A stretch of 64,000 bases of DNA from contig CAYSOF010000028.1 of the NCBI GenBank assembly GCA_964432595.1, positions 1-64,000 of the forward strand, written 5' to 3'. The DNA is from DASYLJ01 sp964432595. Its GTDB lineage: Bacteria; Desulfobacterota; Binatia; DP-6. Shown here piece by piece: positions 55,042-62,874 of this stretch; the first letter of the stretch is position 1, and each line of letters starts with the position of its first letter. The notes under the pieces are model-generated. The model ran no database searches. It was given only the letters and a program-made list of their open reading frames with translations, and was not told where the DNA came from. The position numbers and the translations under genes are program-made.

Positions 55042-56106
55042 ATGGCGGACACCACGGCACTGAGCCCGCGCAGCTTTCCCCGGCTGCCGGCGGGGACCAC
55101 CGGCATCGAGAAGGCCGCGATCCTGATGCTGACGCTCGGATCCGACGCCGCGGCGGCGGTGCTGAAGCACCTCAGCGAAGGCGAGGTCCGGCAGATCTCG
55201 GCGGCGATGGTCCGCATGCGGACGATCACGCGGCCCGAGGCGGCGGCGGTGCACGAGGAGGCGTGGCGCTGGCTCACGAGCCGCGAAGGTTTCCTGATCG
55301 ACGGCGAGTCGTTCGTCCGCAAGCTGATCACCGCGGTGGCGCCGACGCGGCCGTCGCACGAGCAGGACGCGATGCGCGACCTGACCCGCTCGAGCGAGGC
55401 GGGCCCGACGCTGGCGAGCCAGCTCGAGTCGATGGCGCCGCAGGCGATCGCCCGCGTGATCGGCACCGAGCATCCGCAGGTCATCGCGTTCGTCGTCGCC
55501 AACCTGGCGCCGCGGCAGGCGGCCGAGGTGCTCGGCCTGCTGCCCGAGGAGCTGCACGCCGACATCGTGCACCGCATCGCCGAGCTGAAGACCGTCGCGC
55601 CCGAGCTGGTCGCGGAGGTCGGCTCCGTGTTGACGAGCCAGGTGCAGAGCCTCGGCGGCGCCGCGGTGAGCTCCGGCCGCGCGATCGGCGGCACGAAGCT
55701 CGCGGCCGACATCATGAACCTGGTCGACAAGGGCGTGGAGTCGCGCGTGTTCAGCGACCTCGACGACAACGCGCCCGAGGTGGCCGAGACGATCCGCAAC
55801 CTCATGCTGACGTTCGAGGACCTGATCCGCCTCGACAACCGCGGCCTGCAGGTGCTGCTGAAGGAGGTCGCGCGCGAGGACCTCATGCTCGCGCTCAAGA
55901 CGGCGAGCCCGGCGATGCAGGAGAAGGTGTTCGCCAACATCTCGGCGCGCGCCGCGGAGATCCTGCAGGAGGATATGAGCACCATGGGCCCGGTGCGCCT
56001 GAAGGACGTCGAGAAGGCGCAGGCGAACATCATCACCGTGGCGCGCCGGCTCGCGGAGGAGCAGAAGATCCAGCTGGGCGGCGGAGGCGACGATGCCCTC
56101 GTCTGA
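55042..56106 (+). CDS. fliG: Flagellar motor switch protein FliG
   Basis: A 354-residue rotor protein. The N-terminal domain (GIEKAAILMLTLGSDAAAAV) binds FliF. The middle domain has the EHPQ motif in TEHPQVIAFVVANL. The C-terminal torque helix region MLTFEDLIRLDNRGLQVLL, then VAREDLMLALKTA, carries the charged residues that meet the stator. It overlaps fliH by 14 bases. All three domains are complete. Confidence 0.92.
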   Translation: MADTTALSPRSFPRLPAGTTGIEKAAILMLTLGSDAAAAVLKHLSEGEVRQISAAMVRMRTITRPEAAAVHEEAWRWLTSREGFLIDGESFVRKLITAVAPTRPSHEQDAMRDLTRSSEAGPTLASQLESMAPQAIARVIGTEHPQVIAFVVANLAPRQAAEVLGLLPEELHADIVHRIAELKTVAPELVAEVGSVLTSQVQSLGGAAVSSGRAIGGTKLAADIMNLVDKGVESRVFSDLDDNAPEVAETIRNLMLTFEDLIRLDNRGLQVLLKEVAREDLMLALKTASPAMQEKVFANISARAAEILQEDMSTMGPVRLKDVEKAQANIITVARRLAEEQKIQLGGGGDDALV

Positions 56107-56764
56107 CGCCTTCCAGCCGCTGGCGGAGCCCGAGCGCGGACCGCGCGCCGGCTTTCGCCCGCTGGGCGACCCCGCGCCGGCGACGCCCGAGCCCGTCGCG
56201 CCGGGAACGGCGCACGGGACCGGGGTCGACGCGGCGGCGCCGATCGAGGCCGAGCCGGAAGCACCCGTCGAGCGGCTGGAGGACCATCCCGCGTTCGCCG
56301 CCGGCGTGGCGCACGCCGCGGAGGCCCATGCGGCGGCCGTCGCCGAGATGCAGGGGACGCTCGCCGAGGCGCTCGAGTCGCTGGCCGCGTTCCGCAGCGA
56401 GCTGCGCACCAAGTACGAGCGCGAGCTGCTGCTCCTGGCGCTCGGCGTGGCGAAGAAGGTCGTGCAGCAGGAGCTCGCCGAGCATCCGGAGATCTGGCTG
56501 ACCATGATCCGCTCGGCCGTGAAGCAGGCCGTCGACCGCGAGCGTATCCTGGTCCGTGTGCCGCCCGACCTGGCGCAGTACCTCCTCGCCGAGGCGCCGA
56601 CCCTGCGCGCGGCGCTGGAAGAGGTGAAGGAGCTGCAGATCGTCGACGATCCGAGCCTGCCGCCGCTCGGCTGCGTCATCGAGAGCCGCTACGGCGAGGT
56701 GGACATCGGCGTCGAGACGCAGCTCGGCGTCGCCGAGCGCGCGCTCGTGGGAGCCGAGGATTGA
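56093..56764 (+). CDS. fliH: Flagellar export ATPase regulator FliH
   Basis: A 223-residue protein with a Pro/Ala-rich first 60 residues, a helical middle, and a C-terminal FliH/HrpE domain (KYERELLLLALGVAKKVVQQ, VRVPPDLAQYLLAE, VIESRYGEVDIGVETQL). It binds FliI and holds it at the export gate. It overlaps fliG and ends within a few bases of the fliI start. The N-terminal part is too variable to set the start with certainty. Confidence 0.85.
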   Translation: MPSSDAFQPLAEPERGPRAGFRPLGDPAPATPEPVAPGTAHGTGVDAAAPIEAEPEAPVERLEDHPAFAAGVAHAAEAHAAAVAEMQGTLAEALESLAAFRSELRTKYERELLLLALGVAKKVVQQELAEHPEIWLTMIRSAVKQAVDRERILVRVPPDLAQYLLAEAPTLRAALEEVKELQIVDDPSLPPLGCVIESRYGEVDIGVETQLGVAERALVGAED

Positions 56765-56766
56765 CG

Positions 56767-58089
56767 ATGGCGCCCGGCATCGACTTCTCGCGCGCGCGGC
56801 GCGACCTCGACGAGCTCAACCCGGTGCGGGTGAGCGGACGCGTCACCGACGTCATCGGCCTCGTGGTCGAGGCGACGGGCCCCGGCGCGCCGGTCGGCTC
56901 GGTGTGCACCATCGGCGGCTCGCGCGACGAGCCGGGGGCGCCGACGATTCCCGCCGAGGTGGTCGGCTTCCGCGCCGGCCGCGTGCTGCTGGCCCCGCTC
57001 GGCGACCTGGCCGGCGTCGCGCCGGGCAGCCGGGTGACGCTCGTCCGCGAGCGGCCGCTCGTCCGCGTCGGCGACGCGATGCTCGGCCGCATCCTCGACG
57101 GCCTCGGCGCGCCGCTCGATCGCGGCGGCCCGCTCGACTGCCGCGCGGAGTACCCGCTGTACGGCCAGCGCATGAACCCGCTCGACCGCACGCCGATCCG
57201 CGAGCCGCTCGACCTCGGCATCCGCGCGATCAACGCGCTGCTGACGTGCGGACGGGGCCAGCGGCTCGGCATCTTCGCCGGCTCGGGTGTCGGCAAGAGC
57301 GCGCTGCTCGGCATGATGGCGCGCTACACGCGCGCCGAGGTGAACGTCATCGCGCTGGTCGGCGAGCGCGGCCGCGAGGTGCGCGAGTTCATCGAGCGCG
57401 ATCTCGGCGACGCCATCGGCCATTCGATCGTCGTCGTGGCGACGTCGGACCAGCCGCCGCTGGTGCGCATCCGCGGCGCGTTCTTCGCGAGCGCGATCGC
57501 CGAGTACTTCCGCGATCAGGGCAAGGACGTGCTGCTCATGATGGACTCGCTGACGCGCGTCGCGATGGCGCAGCGCGAGGTGGGCCTGTCGGTGGGCGAG
57601 CCGCCGGCCGCGCGCGGCTACACGCCGTCGGTGTTCGCGCTGCTGCCGAAGCTCCTCGAGCGCGCCGGCACCGGCCGCCAGGGCAGCATCACCGGCCTCT
57701 ACACGGTGCTCGTCGAAGGCGACGACATGAACGAGCCGATCGCCGACACGGCGCGCTCGCTGCTCGACGGCCACGTCGTGCTGTCGCGGAAGCTCGCCAG
57801 CGACAACCACTACCCGGCGATCGACGTGCTCGCGAGCGTGTCCCGCGTGATGCTCGACATCACGAGCCCGGCGCAGCAGACGCACGCCGGCAAGGTGCGG
57901 TCGTGGCTGTCGACGTACCGCGAGGCCGAGGACCTGATCCAGATCGGCGCGTACACGCGCGGCGCCAGCCCGACGATCGACGAGGCGATCAACCGGCTGC
58001 CCGCGATCACGGCGTTCCTCCGCCAGGCGCTGGGCGAGCCCGCGTCGCTCGCGGACGCCGAGCGCGCGCTCGAAGCGGTGGTGAGGTAG
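56767..58089 (+). CDS. fliI: Flagellum-specific ATPase FliI
   Basis: A 440-residue type III export ATPase. The Walker A motif is GSGVGKSAL near residue 175, followed by NVIALVGERGREVREFIE and the Walker B-like LLMMDSLTRVAMAQREV. GEPPAARGYTPSVF is characteristic of FliI/F1-beta relatives. It powers export of rod, hook and filament subunits. The ATG at 56767 is preceded by GAGG at seven bases. A TTG at 56761 overlapping the fliH stop is the alternative. Confidence 0.92.
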   Translation: MAPGIDFSRARRDLDELNPVRVSGRVTDVIGLVVEATGPGAPVGSVCTIGGSRDEPGAPTIPAEVVGFRAGRVLLAPLGDLAGVAPGSRVTLVRERPLVRVGDAMLGRILDGLGAPLDRGGPLDCRAEYPLYGQRMNPLDRTPIREPLDLGIRAINALLTCGRGQRLGIFAGSGVGKSALLGMMARYTRAEVNVIALVGERGREVREFIERDLGDAIGHSIVVVATSDQPPLVRIRGAFFASAIAEYFRDQGKDVLLMMDSLTRVAMAQREVGLSVGEPPAARGYTPSVFALLPKLLERAGTGRQGSITGLYTVLVEGDDMNEPIADTARSLLDGHVVLSRKLASDNHYPAIDVLASVSRVMLDITSPAQQTHAGKVRSWLSTYREAEDLIQIGAYTRGASPTIDEAINRLPAITAFLRQALGEPASLADAERALEAVVR

Positions 58090-58094
58090 GGCTG

Positions 58095-58535
58095 ATGGCA
58101 TTCCGATTCCGACTCGAACGCGTGCTCCGGCTGCGCGGACAGCTGCGCCGGCTCGCGCAGGACGAGATGCACCGCACCATGGGCGCGATCACGCGCGTCC
58201 AGGACGCGATGGCGACCGAGCGTGCGGCGCAGGACGCCGTGCGCGCGGCGGAGGACGGTGCCGCCGGCGGCGAGTTCACCGGCGCCGACCTGCTGCGCTG
58301 GCGAGCGTTCGAGGCGGCGGCCGCCGCGCGCGAGCGGGTGCTCGCGCGCGAGCGCGACCAGCTGGCGGCGACGCTCGTCCGCCAGCGGGAGACCGTCGTG
58401 GTGCGCCGTCAGGACGAGCGCAAGCTCGAGCGGCTGCGCGAGCGTGCCCGCGAGCGCTTCGAGGCGGCGGAGGAGCGCGCCACCGCCATCCTGCTCGACG
58501 AGCTGGCGCTGCGGGCCCGGGGGGATCGGACATGA
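58095..58535 (+). CDS. fliJ: Flagellar export protein FliJ
   Basis: A 146-residue protein predicted to be one long antiparallel coiled coil, starting FRFRLERVLRLRGQ, the FliJ opening. Charged heptads rich in Arg and Glu run throughout (DERKLERLRERARERFEAAE). FliJ joins FliI to the export gate. Its position after fliI is the standard order. It overlaps the MotE-like gene by 4 bases. Sequence is weakly conserved in this family, so order adds much of the confidence. Confidence 0.85.
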   Translation: MAFRFRLERVLRLRGQLRRLAQDEMHRTMGAITRVQDAMATERAAQDAVRAAEDGAAGGEFTGADLLRWRAFEAAAAARERVLARERDQLAATLVRQRETVVVRRQDERKLERLRERARERFEAAEERATAILLDELALRARGDRT

Positions 58536-59179
58536 AGCTGCTGCGCACGCTGGTGATGGCCAGCCTCGTGATCAAGATCGCCGTGCTCGGCACGTGGTGG
58601 GCGGGCAACGTCCGCGCCAGCTCGTCGTCCGCGGAAGCCGCGCCCGCCGAGGCGGCCGCGGAGGGCACGGCGAGCGGCCCCGTCGACGTCATGGAGCGCA
58701 GCCGCGGGTTCCGCGACGTGCTCGACGCCGTCGCCAAGCGCAACAAGGAGCTCGACGCCCGCGAGCAGGCGCTCGCGGCGCGTGAGGCGGGACTGGCCGC
58801 GCTCGAAGCGACCGTCGCCGAGCAGGTTGCGCGTCTGGAAGGCGGCGCGGCGCCCGCCGCGGCTGGTGCGCGCCCCGCGAAGGCGCCCGCACCCGGCCGT
58901 CCGGCCGCGAAGCCGGCGACCGCCGCGGCGAACGCCAAGACCGAGGCCGCCCCGCCCGAGGTGACGCGCGTCTACGAGCTGATGAAGCCGGACGAGGCTG
59001 CGCCCATCCTCGACAAGCTCGACGACGCGACGCTGCGCATCGTGCTCGGACGCATGAAGGAGAAGCAGGTCGGCGCACTGCTCGCCGCGATGAATCGCGA
59101 GCGGGCCGTCGCCTTCACGAAGATGCTCGCCACCGGCGCGGCCGGTGACGATGCGAGCGATTCCGGAGAGGATCGATGA
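58532..59179 (+). CDS. MotE/FlbB-like flagellar protein with MgtE-N-type domain
   Basis: A 215-residue protein. One membrane segment (TLVMASLVIKIAVLGTWWAG, residues 6-25) is followed by a coiled coil at about 60-105, an Ala/Pro-rich linker, and a C-terminal MgtE-N-like helical domain (RVYELMKPDEAAPILDKLDD, ILGRM-type repeats). This is the layout of MotE, the MotC-associated protein of rhizobia, and of FlbB in spirochaetes, which act around the stator. It is placed between fliJ and a response regulator. ATGA overlaps are seen on both sides. Confidence 0.75.
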   Translation: MKLLRTLVMASLVIKIAVLGTWWAGNVRASSSSAEAAPAEAAAEGTASGPVDVMERSRGFRDVLDAVAKRNKELDAREQALAAREAGLAALEATVAEQVARLEGGAAPAAAGARPAKAPAPGRPAAKPATAAANAKTEAAPPEVTRVYELMKPDEAAPILDKLDDATLRIVLGRMKEKQVGALLAAMNRERAVAFTKMLATGAAGDDASDSGEDR

Positions 59180-60423
59180 AGACCGTGCTGCTGGTCGACG
59201 ACACGGAGGTGATCCGTGTCGTCGTGTCCGCGTTCCTGCGCCGCTTCCAGTGCACCGTGGTGGAAGCGGTGAACGGGCGCGTCGGCCTCGAGAAGGCGCG
59301 CGAGCTCAAGCCCGACCTGATCCTGCTCGACGTCGAGATGCCCGAGATGGACGGCATCGAGGCGCTGCGCCACTTGCGCGCGGACCCGGCGACGCAGGCC
59401 CTCCCGGTGATCATGCTCACGGCGCAGTCGTCGAAGGAGGTCGTGATGCAGGCCGCCCGCCACGGCGTGCTGGCCTACATCGTGAAGCCCGTGAACCGGC
59501 AGCTCTTCGACAAGGAGGTCGGCGCGGTGCTGGGTGCGGTGTCCGGCGCCGGTGCGCCCGCCGTGGAGGCGCCGGCCGACGCAGCGCCCGAGGCGGCGCC
59601 GCAGTTCACCTCGCTGGTCGTGGACGACAGCCAGCGCGTCTGCGAGACGGTGCGCGCGCCGCTCTCCGCGCGCGGCCCCGTCATCGTCGCGGCGACCGGC
59701 ATGCAGGCGCTCGAGCGCTTCCAGGAGCAGCATCCGCGCGTCGTGATCCTGGACCTCACGCTCCCCGACATCGACGCGTTCGACCTCCTGATCGCCATGC
59801 GCCAGGTGGACGACAGTGCGCGCTTCCTCGCGCTGACGGTGCGCGGCGAGGCGGAGCAGGCGACGCGCGCGCTGCGCGCCGGCTTCGCGGGCGTGATCGA
59901 GAAGCCCGTGCAGGCGGCAGAGGTGCTCGAGAAGGTCGCCGTCGCGCTCGGCGATCAGGCCGAGGAGGTGTTCGTCGAGTGGGTCGACGACACGCCGGTG
60001 CTGGTGTTCCCGCCGGCCGATGGGCCCACGTTCCAGCGCTTCACGCAGGCGACGGCGTCGAGCGTCCGCGACATCGTCAACGACGGCGGCGATCACATCG
60101 TCATCGACCTGAGCGCCATCGTCGACCTCACGCCCGGCGTCGCGCGCATCCTCCTGCGGCTCGTCGACGAGGTGCGCACGCGGGGCCTGCGCGCAGCGGT
60201 GTGCGCACCCACGGAGCAGCTGGTGCACCAGCTGGGCGAGCTCAACGAGACGCGCGGCCTGCTCTGCGCGCCGTCACGTCCCGAGGCGATGAAGGCGCTC
60301 GGGTCGACGTCCGCGCCGGCGATGACACCGGCGCCGGCGGTGGCGGCGACGGGCACCGACGGCGCCGCCCCGGAGCCACCGCCGCCGGCGGCGGGTCCCG
60401 CGCCGGCCGAACCGCCGAAGTAA
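59176..60423 (+). CDS. Double receiver plus STAS regulator (REC-REC-STAS)
   Basis: A 415-residue protein with no kinase or DNA-binding domain. REC1 (1-120) has VLLVDDTEV and the phospho-acceptor Asp in LILLDVEMPEMDG. REC2 (about 150-265) has SLVVDDSQ and VILDLTLPDID. A STAS-like domain follows (about 270-380; HIVIDLSAIVDLTPGVARIL), with Thr in place of the usual Ser at the phosphorylation turn. A Pro/Ala-rich tail ends it. A STAS domain downstream of receivers suggests phosphorylation-gated binding to a partner such as the switch or an anti-sigma-like factor. The gene overlaps the MotE-like gene. Confidence 0.75.
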   Translation: MKTVLLVDDTEVIRVVVSAFLRRFQCTVVEAVNGRVGLEKARELKPDLILLDVEMPEMDGIEALRHLRADPATQALPVIMLTAQSSKEVVMQAARHGVLAYIVKPVNRQLFDKEVGAVLGAVSGAGAPAVEAPADAAPEAAPQFTSLVVDDSQRVCETVRAPLSARGPVIVAATGMQALERFQEQHPRVVILDLTLPDIDAFDLLIAMRQVDDSARFLALTVRGEAEQATRALRAGFAGVIEKPVQAAEVLEKVAVALGDQAEEVFVEWVDDTPVLVFPPADGPTFQRFTQATASSVRDIVNDGGDHIVIDLSAIVDLTPGVARILLRLVDEVRTRGLRAAVCAPTEQLVHQLGELNETRGLLCAPSRPEAMKALGSTSAPAMTPAPAVAATGTDGAAPEPPPPAAGPAPAEPPK

Positions 60424-60744
60424 TCGCGCCTCAGGACGGGCAGGCGCTCGGCGCCGGCGTCGCCCGCGCGATGAACCGCGCGCCCGGCACCCACGTCCCG
60501 ACGTCGGCCCGCAGGCACGATCGCCGCGGGAATCGCGGTAGCGGTAGCCGGCGTTCGCGCCGCGACCGAGACGCCTGAGGAGCGCATCCGGCTCCTAGCG
60601 CCGGCAGTCACGCGCGATCAAGGCGATCCACCGTGGGGCACGATCTTCCGAACCGGTCGAAATCTGCCGGGGCGCAGGTGCGATCCCGCACGCACCGGCG
60701 CGCCTCGACGCGCGGCATCGTCCTTGCTGATTATCCACCCGACG
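60424..60744. other. Intergenic region before fliK
   Basis: A 321-base gap, the largest in the window. I see no protein or RNA gene. It contains a short inverted repeat (AGGAGC at 60578-60583 and GCTCCT at 60591-60596), centred about 150 bases before the predicted fliK start point, and a -24/-12 element at 60713-60728. The remainder has no recognisable structure. Confidence 0.5.
60713..60728 (+). promoter_or_regulatory. Sigma-54-like promoter before fliK
   Basis: CGGCATCGTCCTTGCT has the GG and GC dinucleotides at the correct spacing, GGCA in the -24 block and a perfect TTGCT. The predicted start at about 60739 leaves only about six bases before the fliK ATG. It would give the hook-completion genes a promoter separate from the rod operon. 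Confidence 0.55.
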
Positions 60745-62169
60745 ATGGTCTCGCTCCCGGTCACCCCTGCGCCCGGCGATCCGGCGGCCGCGGCCGCCGC
60801 CGCGCTGCCCGGCGCGGGCGCGCCGGCGGCAGGCGCCAACGGCGCGCCCCTCGCGCTGGATTTCTCGGCCTTGCTGGCCGCGCTGCTCGGCGGGCAGACG
60901 GCGGACACGCCGGCCGAGGGCTCCACCACGACGGCGTCCGACGAAGACGCGGCCGAGACGGGGGGAGAGACGACCGCCGCGCCCGACACGAGCGTCGCGA
61001 CCGCGGTCGCGGCTGCCGCGGTCGTCGCGACACCGGTGATCGCCGTGCCGCAGCCGGTTGCGCCGGCCGCCGCGCCGGCGCCGGCGACGGCCGATCCCGT
61101 CGCCGAGACGACGTCCGAGGTCGCGGCGATCGCCGCCGTGCCCACTCCGGCCGCCGCGCCCGCGGCCGCGCCGGCCGTCGCATCTGCCGAGACGCCGGAC
61201 GATCCCGCGCCCGATGCCGCCGCCGCGACGCCGGCGCCGGCCGAGACGCCGGCCGCCACCGAGGCGACTCCGATCGTCGCCGCCGCGCCGGACGCGCAGC
61301 CGGAGCCCGAGGGAGACGACGCGCCGCCGGCGCCGCGCCAGGAGACGCCGGCACCGATCGCGACGCCGCCCGCGGCCGATGACGTGACGACGACCGTGCA
61401 GGCGACACGTCTCGCCGCGAGTCCGCAGGCGACGGCGGCCGAGACGCCGCGACCGCAGAAGGGCGATGCGCCCCCGCCGTCGGCGACGCCGGTCGCCGCG
61501 GCCGACCACGCCGCCGCGCCCGCGCCGGCGGCGCCGCAGGCGCAGACCGGTGGCGAGTCGACGCCGGAGCAGAAGCGCGACGGCGAGCCGACGACCGACG
61601 CCGTCGCATCCGACGTCCCGACCGAGCTGCGCGACGCCGCCCCGCAGACCGACCAGGCGCCCGCGCGCCACACCGAGCCGCCGCGGCAGCCGTCGCCGCC
61701 GCACGCACCATCGCCCGCGCGCGACACGCCGCAGATGCCGCATCCCGCCCGCGACGTCGAGCAGCTGGTCCGTCTCGATGCGCTCCGGCCGCTGCGCATA
61801 CCGGACGGCGGCGAGATGCGCCTCGAGGTGACGCGGCCCGACCTCGGCCAGATCGACGTGCACGTGAGCGTGCGCAACGACGGGGTGAACGCGACGCTGC
61901 TCGCCGATCAGGCGGGCGCGCGCGAGGCGCTCGCCGCGCAGCGTCCGCAGCTCGAGGCCGCGCTCGGCCGCGCGAACCTGCGCCTCGACGGCTTCAGCGT
62001 CGGCGTCGGCCAGCAGCAGCACCAGCCGCCGCAGCCCGATCCCCACCAGCAGCAGACCGCGCCGCCCGGCGGCTGGCGTCCCGACCCGTCCGCACCAACC
62101 ACCGCCGCGACCGTGGCGGCCACCGAGCCCGTCCGCATGGCGACGGGAGGATTGAGCCTGCGCGCATGA
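60745..62169 (+). CDS. fliK: Flagellar hook-length control protein FliK
   Basis: A 474-residue protein with a long Ala/Pro/Thr-rich, probably disordered N-terminal part (residues 1-330), as expected for a molecular ruler. The C-terminal FliK domain has RIPDGGEMRLEVTRPDLGQI and VHVSVRNDGVNATLLADQ, then the helix ALAAQRPQLEAALGRANLRL. A Gln/His/Pro-rich tail follows. It measures the hook and switches export to filament subunits. The ATG at 60745 has no ribosome-binding site. A TTG at 60724 would overlap the promoter. It overlaps flgD by 4 bases. Confidence 0.85.
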   Translation: MVSLPVTPAPGDPAAAAAAALPGAGAPAAGANGAPLALDFSALLAALLGGQTADTPAEGSTTTASDEDAAETGGETTAAPDTSVATAVAAAAVVATPVIAVPQPVAPAAAPAPATADPVAETTSEVAAIAAVPTPAAAPAAAPAVASAETPDDPAPDAAAATPAPAETPAATEATPIVAAAPDAQPEPEGDDAPPAPRQETPAPIATPPAADDVTTTVQATRLAASPQATAAETPRPQKGDAPPPSATPVAAADHAAAPAPAAPQAQTGGESTPEQKRDGEPTTDAVASDVPTELRDAAPQTDQAPARHTEPPRQPSPPHAPSPARDTPQMPHPARDVEQLVRLDALRPLRIPDGGEMRLEVTRPDLGQIDVHVSVRNDGVNATLLADQAGAREALAAQRPQLEAALGRANLRLDGFSVGVGQQQHQPPQPDPHQQQTAPPGGWRPDPSAPTTAATVAATEPVRMATGGLSLRA

Positions 62170-62852
62170 CGATCGATCCGCTCGCGGCGACCGAGCCCGG
62201 CAGCAACGTGCTGCCCGCCGGGACGACCAAGAACCAGACCATCGATCAGCAGCAGTTCCTGCTGCTCTTCATCGAGCAGCTGAAGAACCAGGACCCGCTG
62301 GCGCCGATGGAGCCGAACGAGCTCACCGCGCAGCTCGCGCAGTTCTCGAGCCTCGAGCAGCTGACGGGCGTGAACACGCGACTCGACGGCCTCTCGGCGC
62401 GCGTCGGCTCGTCGCTGCTGAACCTCCTCGACAAGGAGGTGCGGTTCGAGGGCGATCGCATCGCGCTCGACGACGGGATCGCGAACACCGTGAGCTACTC
62501 GCTCGATCAGGCGGTCGACGGGCTCACCGTCACCGTGAAGGACGACAAGGGCAAGACGGTGCGTACGATCGACCTCGGCGCGCAGCCGGCCGGCAAGAAG
62601 GACTTCACATGGGACGGGAAGGGCGCCGACGGCAACGTGCTCGCCGACGGCAGCTATCGCATCGAGCTCTCCGCGAAGGCGAAGAACTCCGACGAGACGC
62701 TCGCCGTGCCTGTGACGATGATCGCCAAGGTCGAGGGCGTGGACTTCACCGCCGACCCGCCGACGTTGCGGGTGAACGGACAGGACGTGCCGCTCGAGTC
62801 GATCCTCGAGGTGCGGCCGAGCAGCGAGCAGCAGCAGGACGACGCCGCCTGA
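62166..62852 (+). CDS. flgD: Flagellar hook assembly scaffold FlgD
   Basis: A 228-residue hook cap protein. IDQQQFLLLFIEQLKNQDPL and PNELTAQLAQFSSLEQL form the conserved N-terminal region. The C-terminal part has the FlgD Ig-like fold with FTWDGKGADGNVLADGSYRI. It caps the growing hook and guides FlgE assembly. It overlaps fliK and lies 22 bases before flgE. Confidence 0.9.
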   Translation: MTIDPLAATEPGSNVLPAGTTKNQTIDQQQFLLLFIEQLKNQDPLAPMEPNELTAQLAQFSSLEQLTGVNTRLDGLSARVGSSLLNLLDKEVRFEGDRIALDDGIANTVSYSLDQAVDGLTVTVKDDKGKTVRTIDLGAQPAGKKDFTWDGKGADGNVLADGSYRIELSAKAKNSDETLAVPVTMIAKVEGVDFTADPPTLRVNGQDVPLESILEVRPSSEQQQDDAA

Positions 62853-62874
62853 GGCGGCAGGGGGAAACGACGAC

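Noticed and set aside
53071..56679. Long minus-strand frame of about 1200 codons across the flagellar genes
   Set aside because: It lies opposite fliE, fliF, fliG and fliH, which are unambiguous. Composition is low-complexity and charged.
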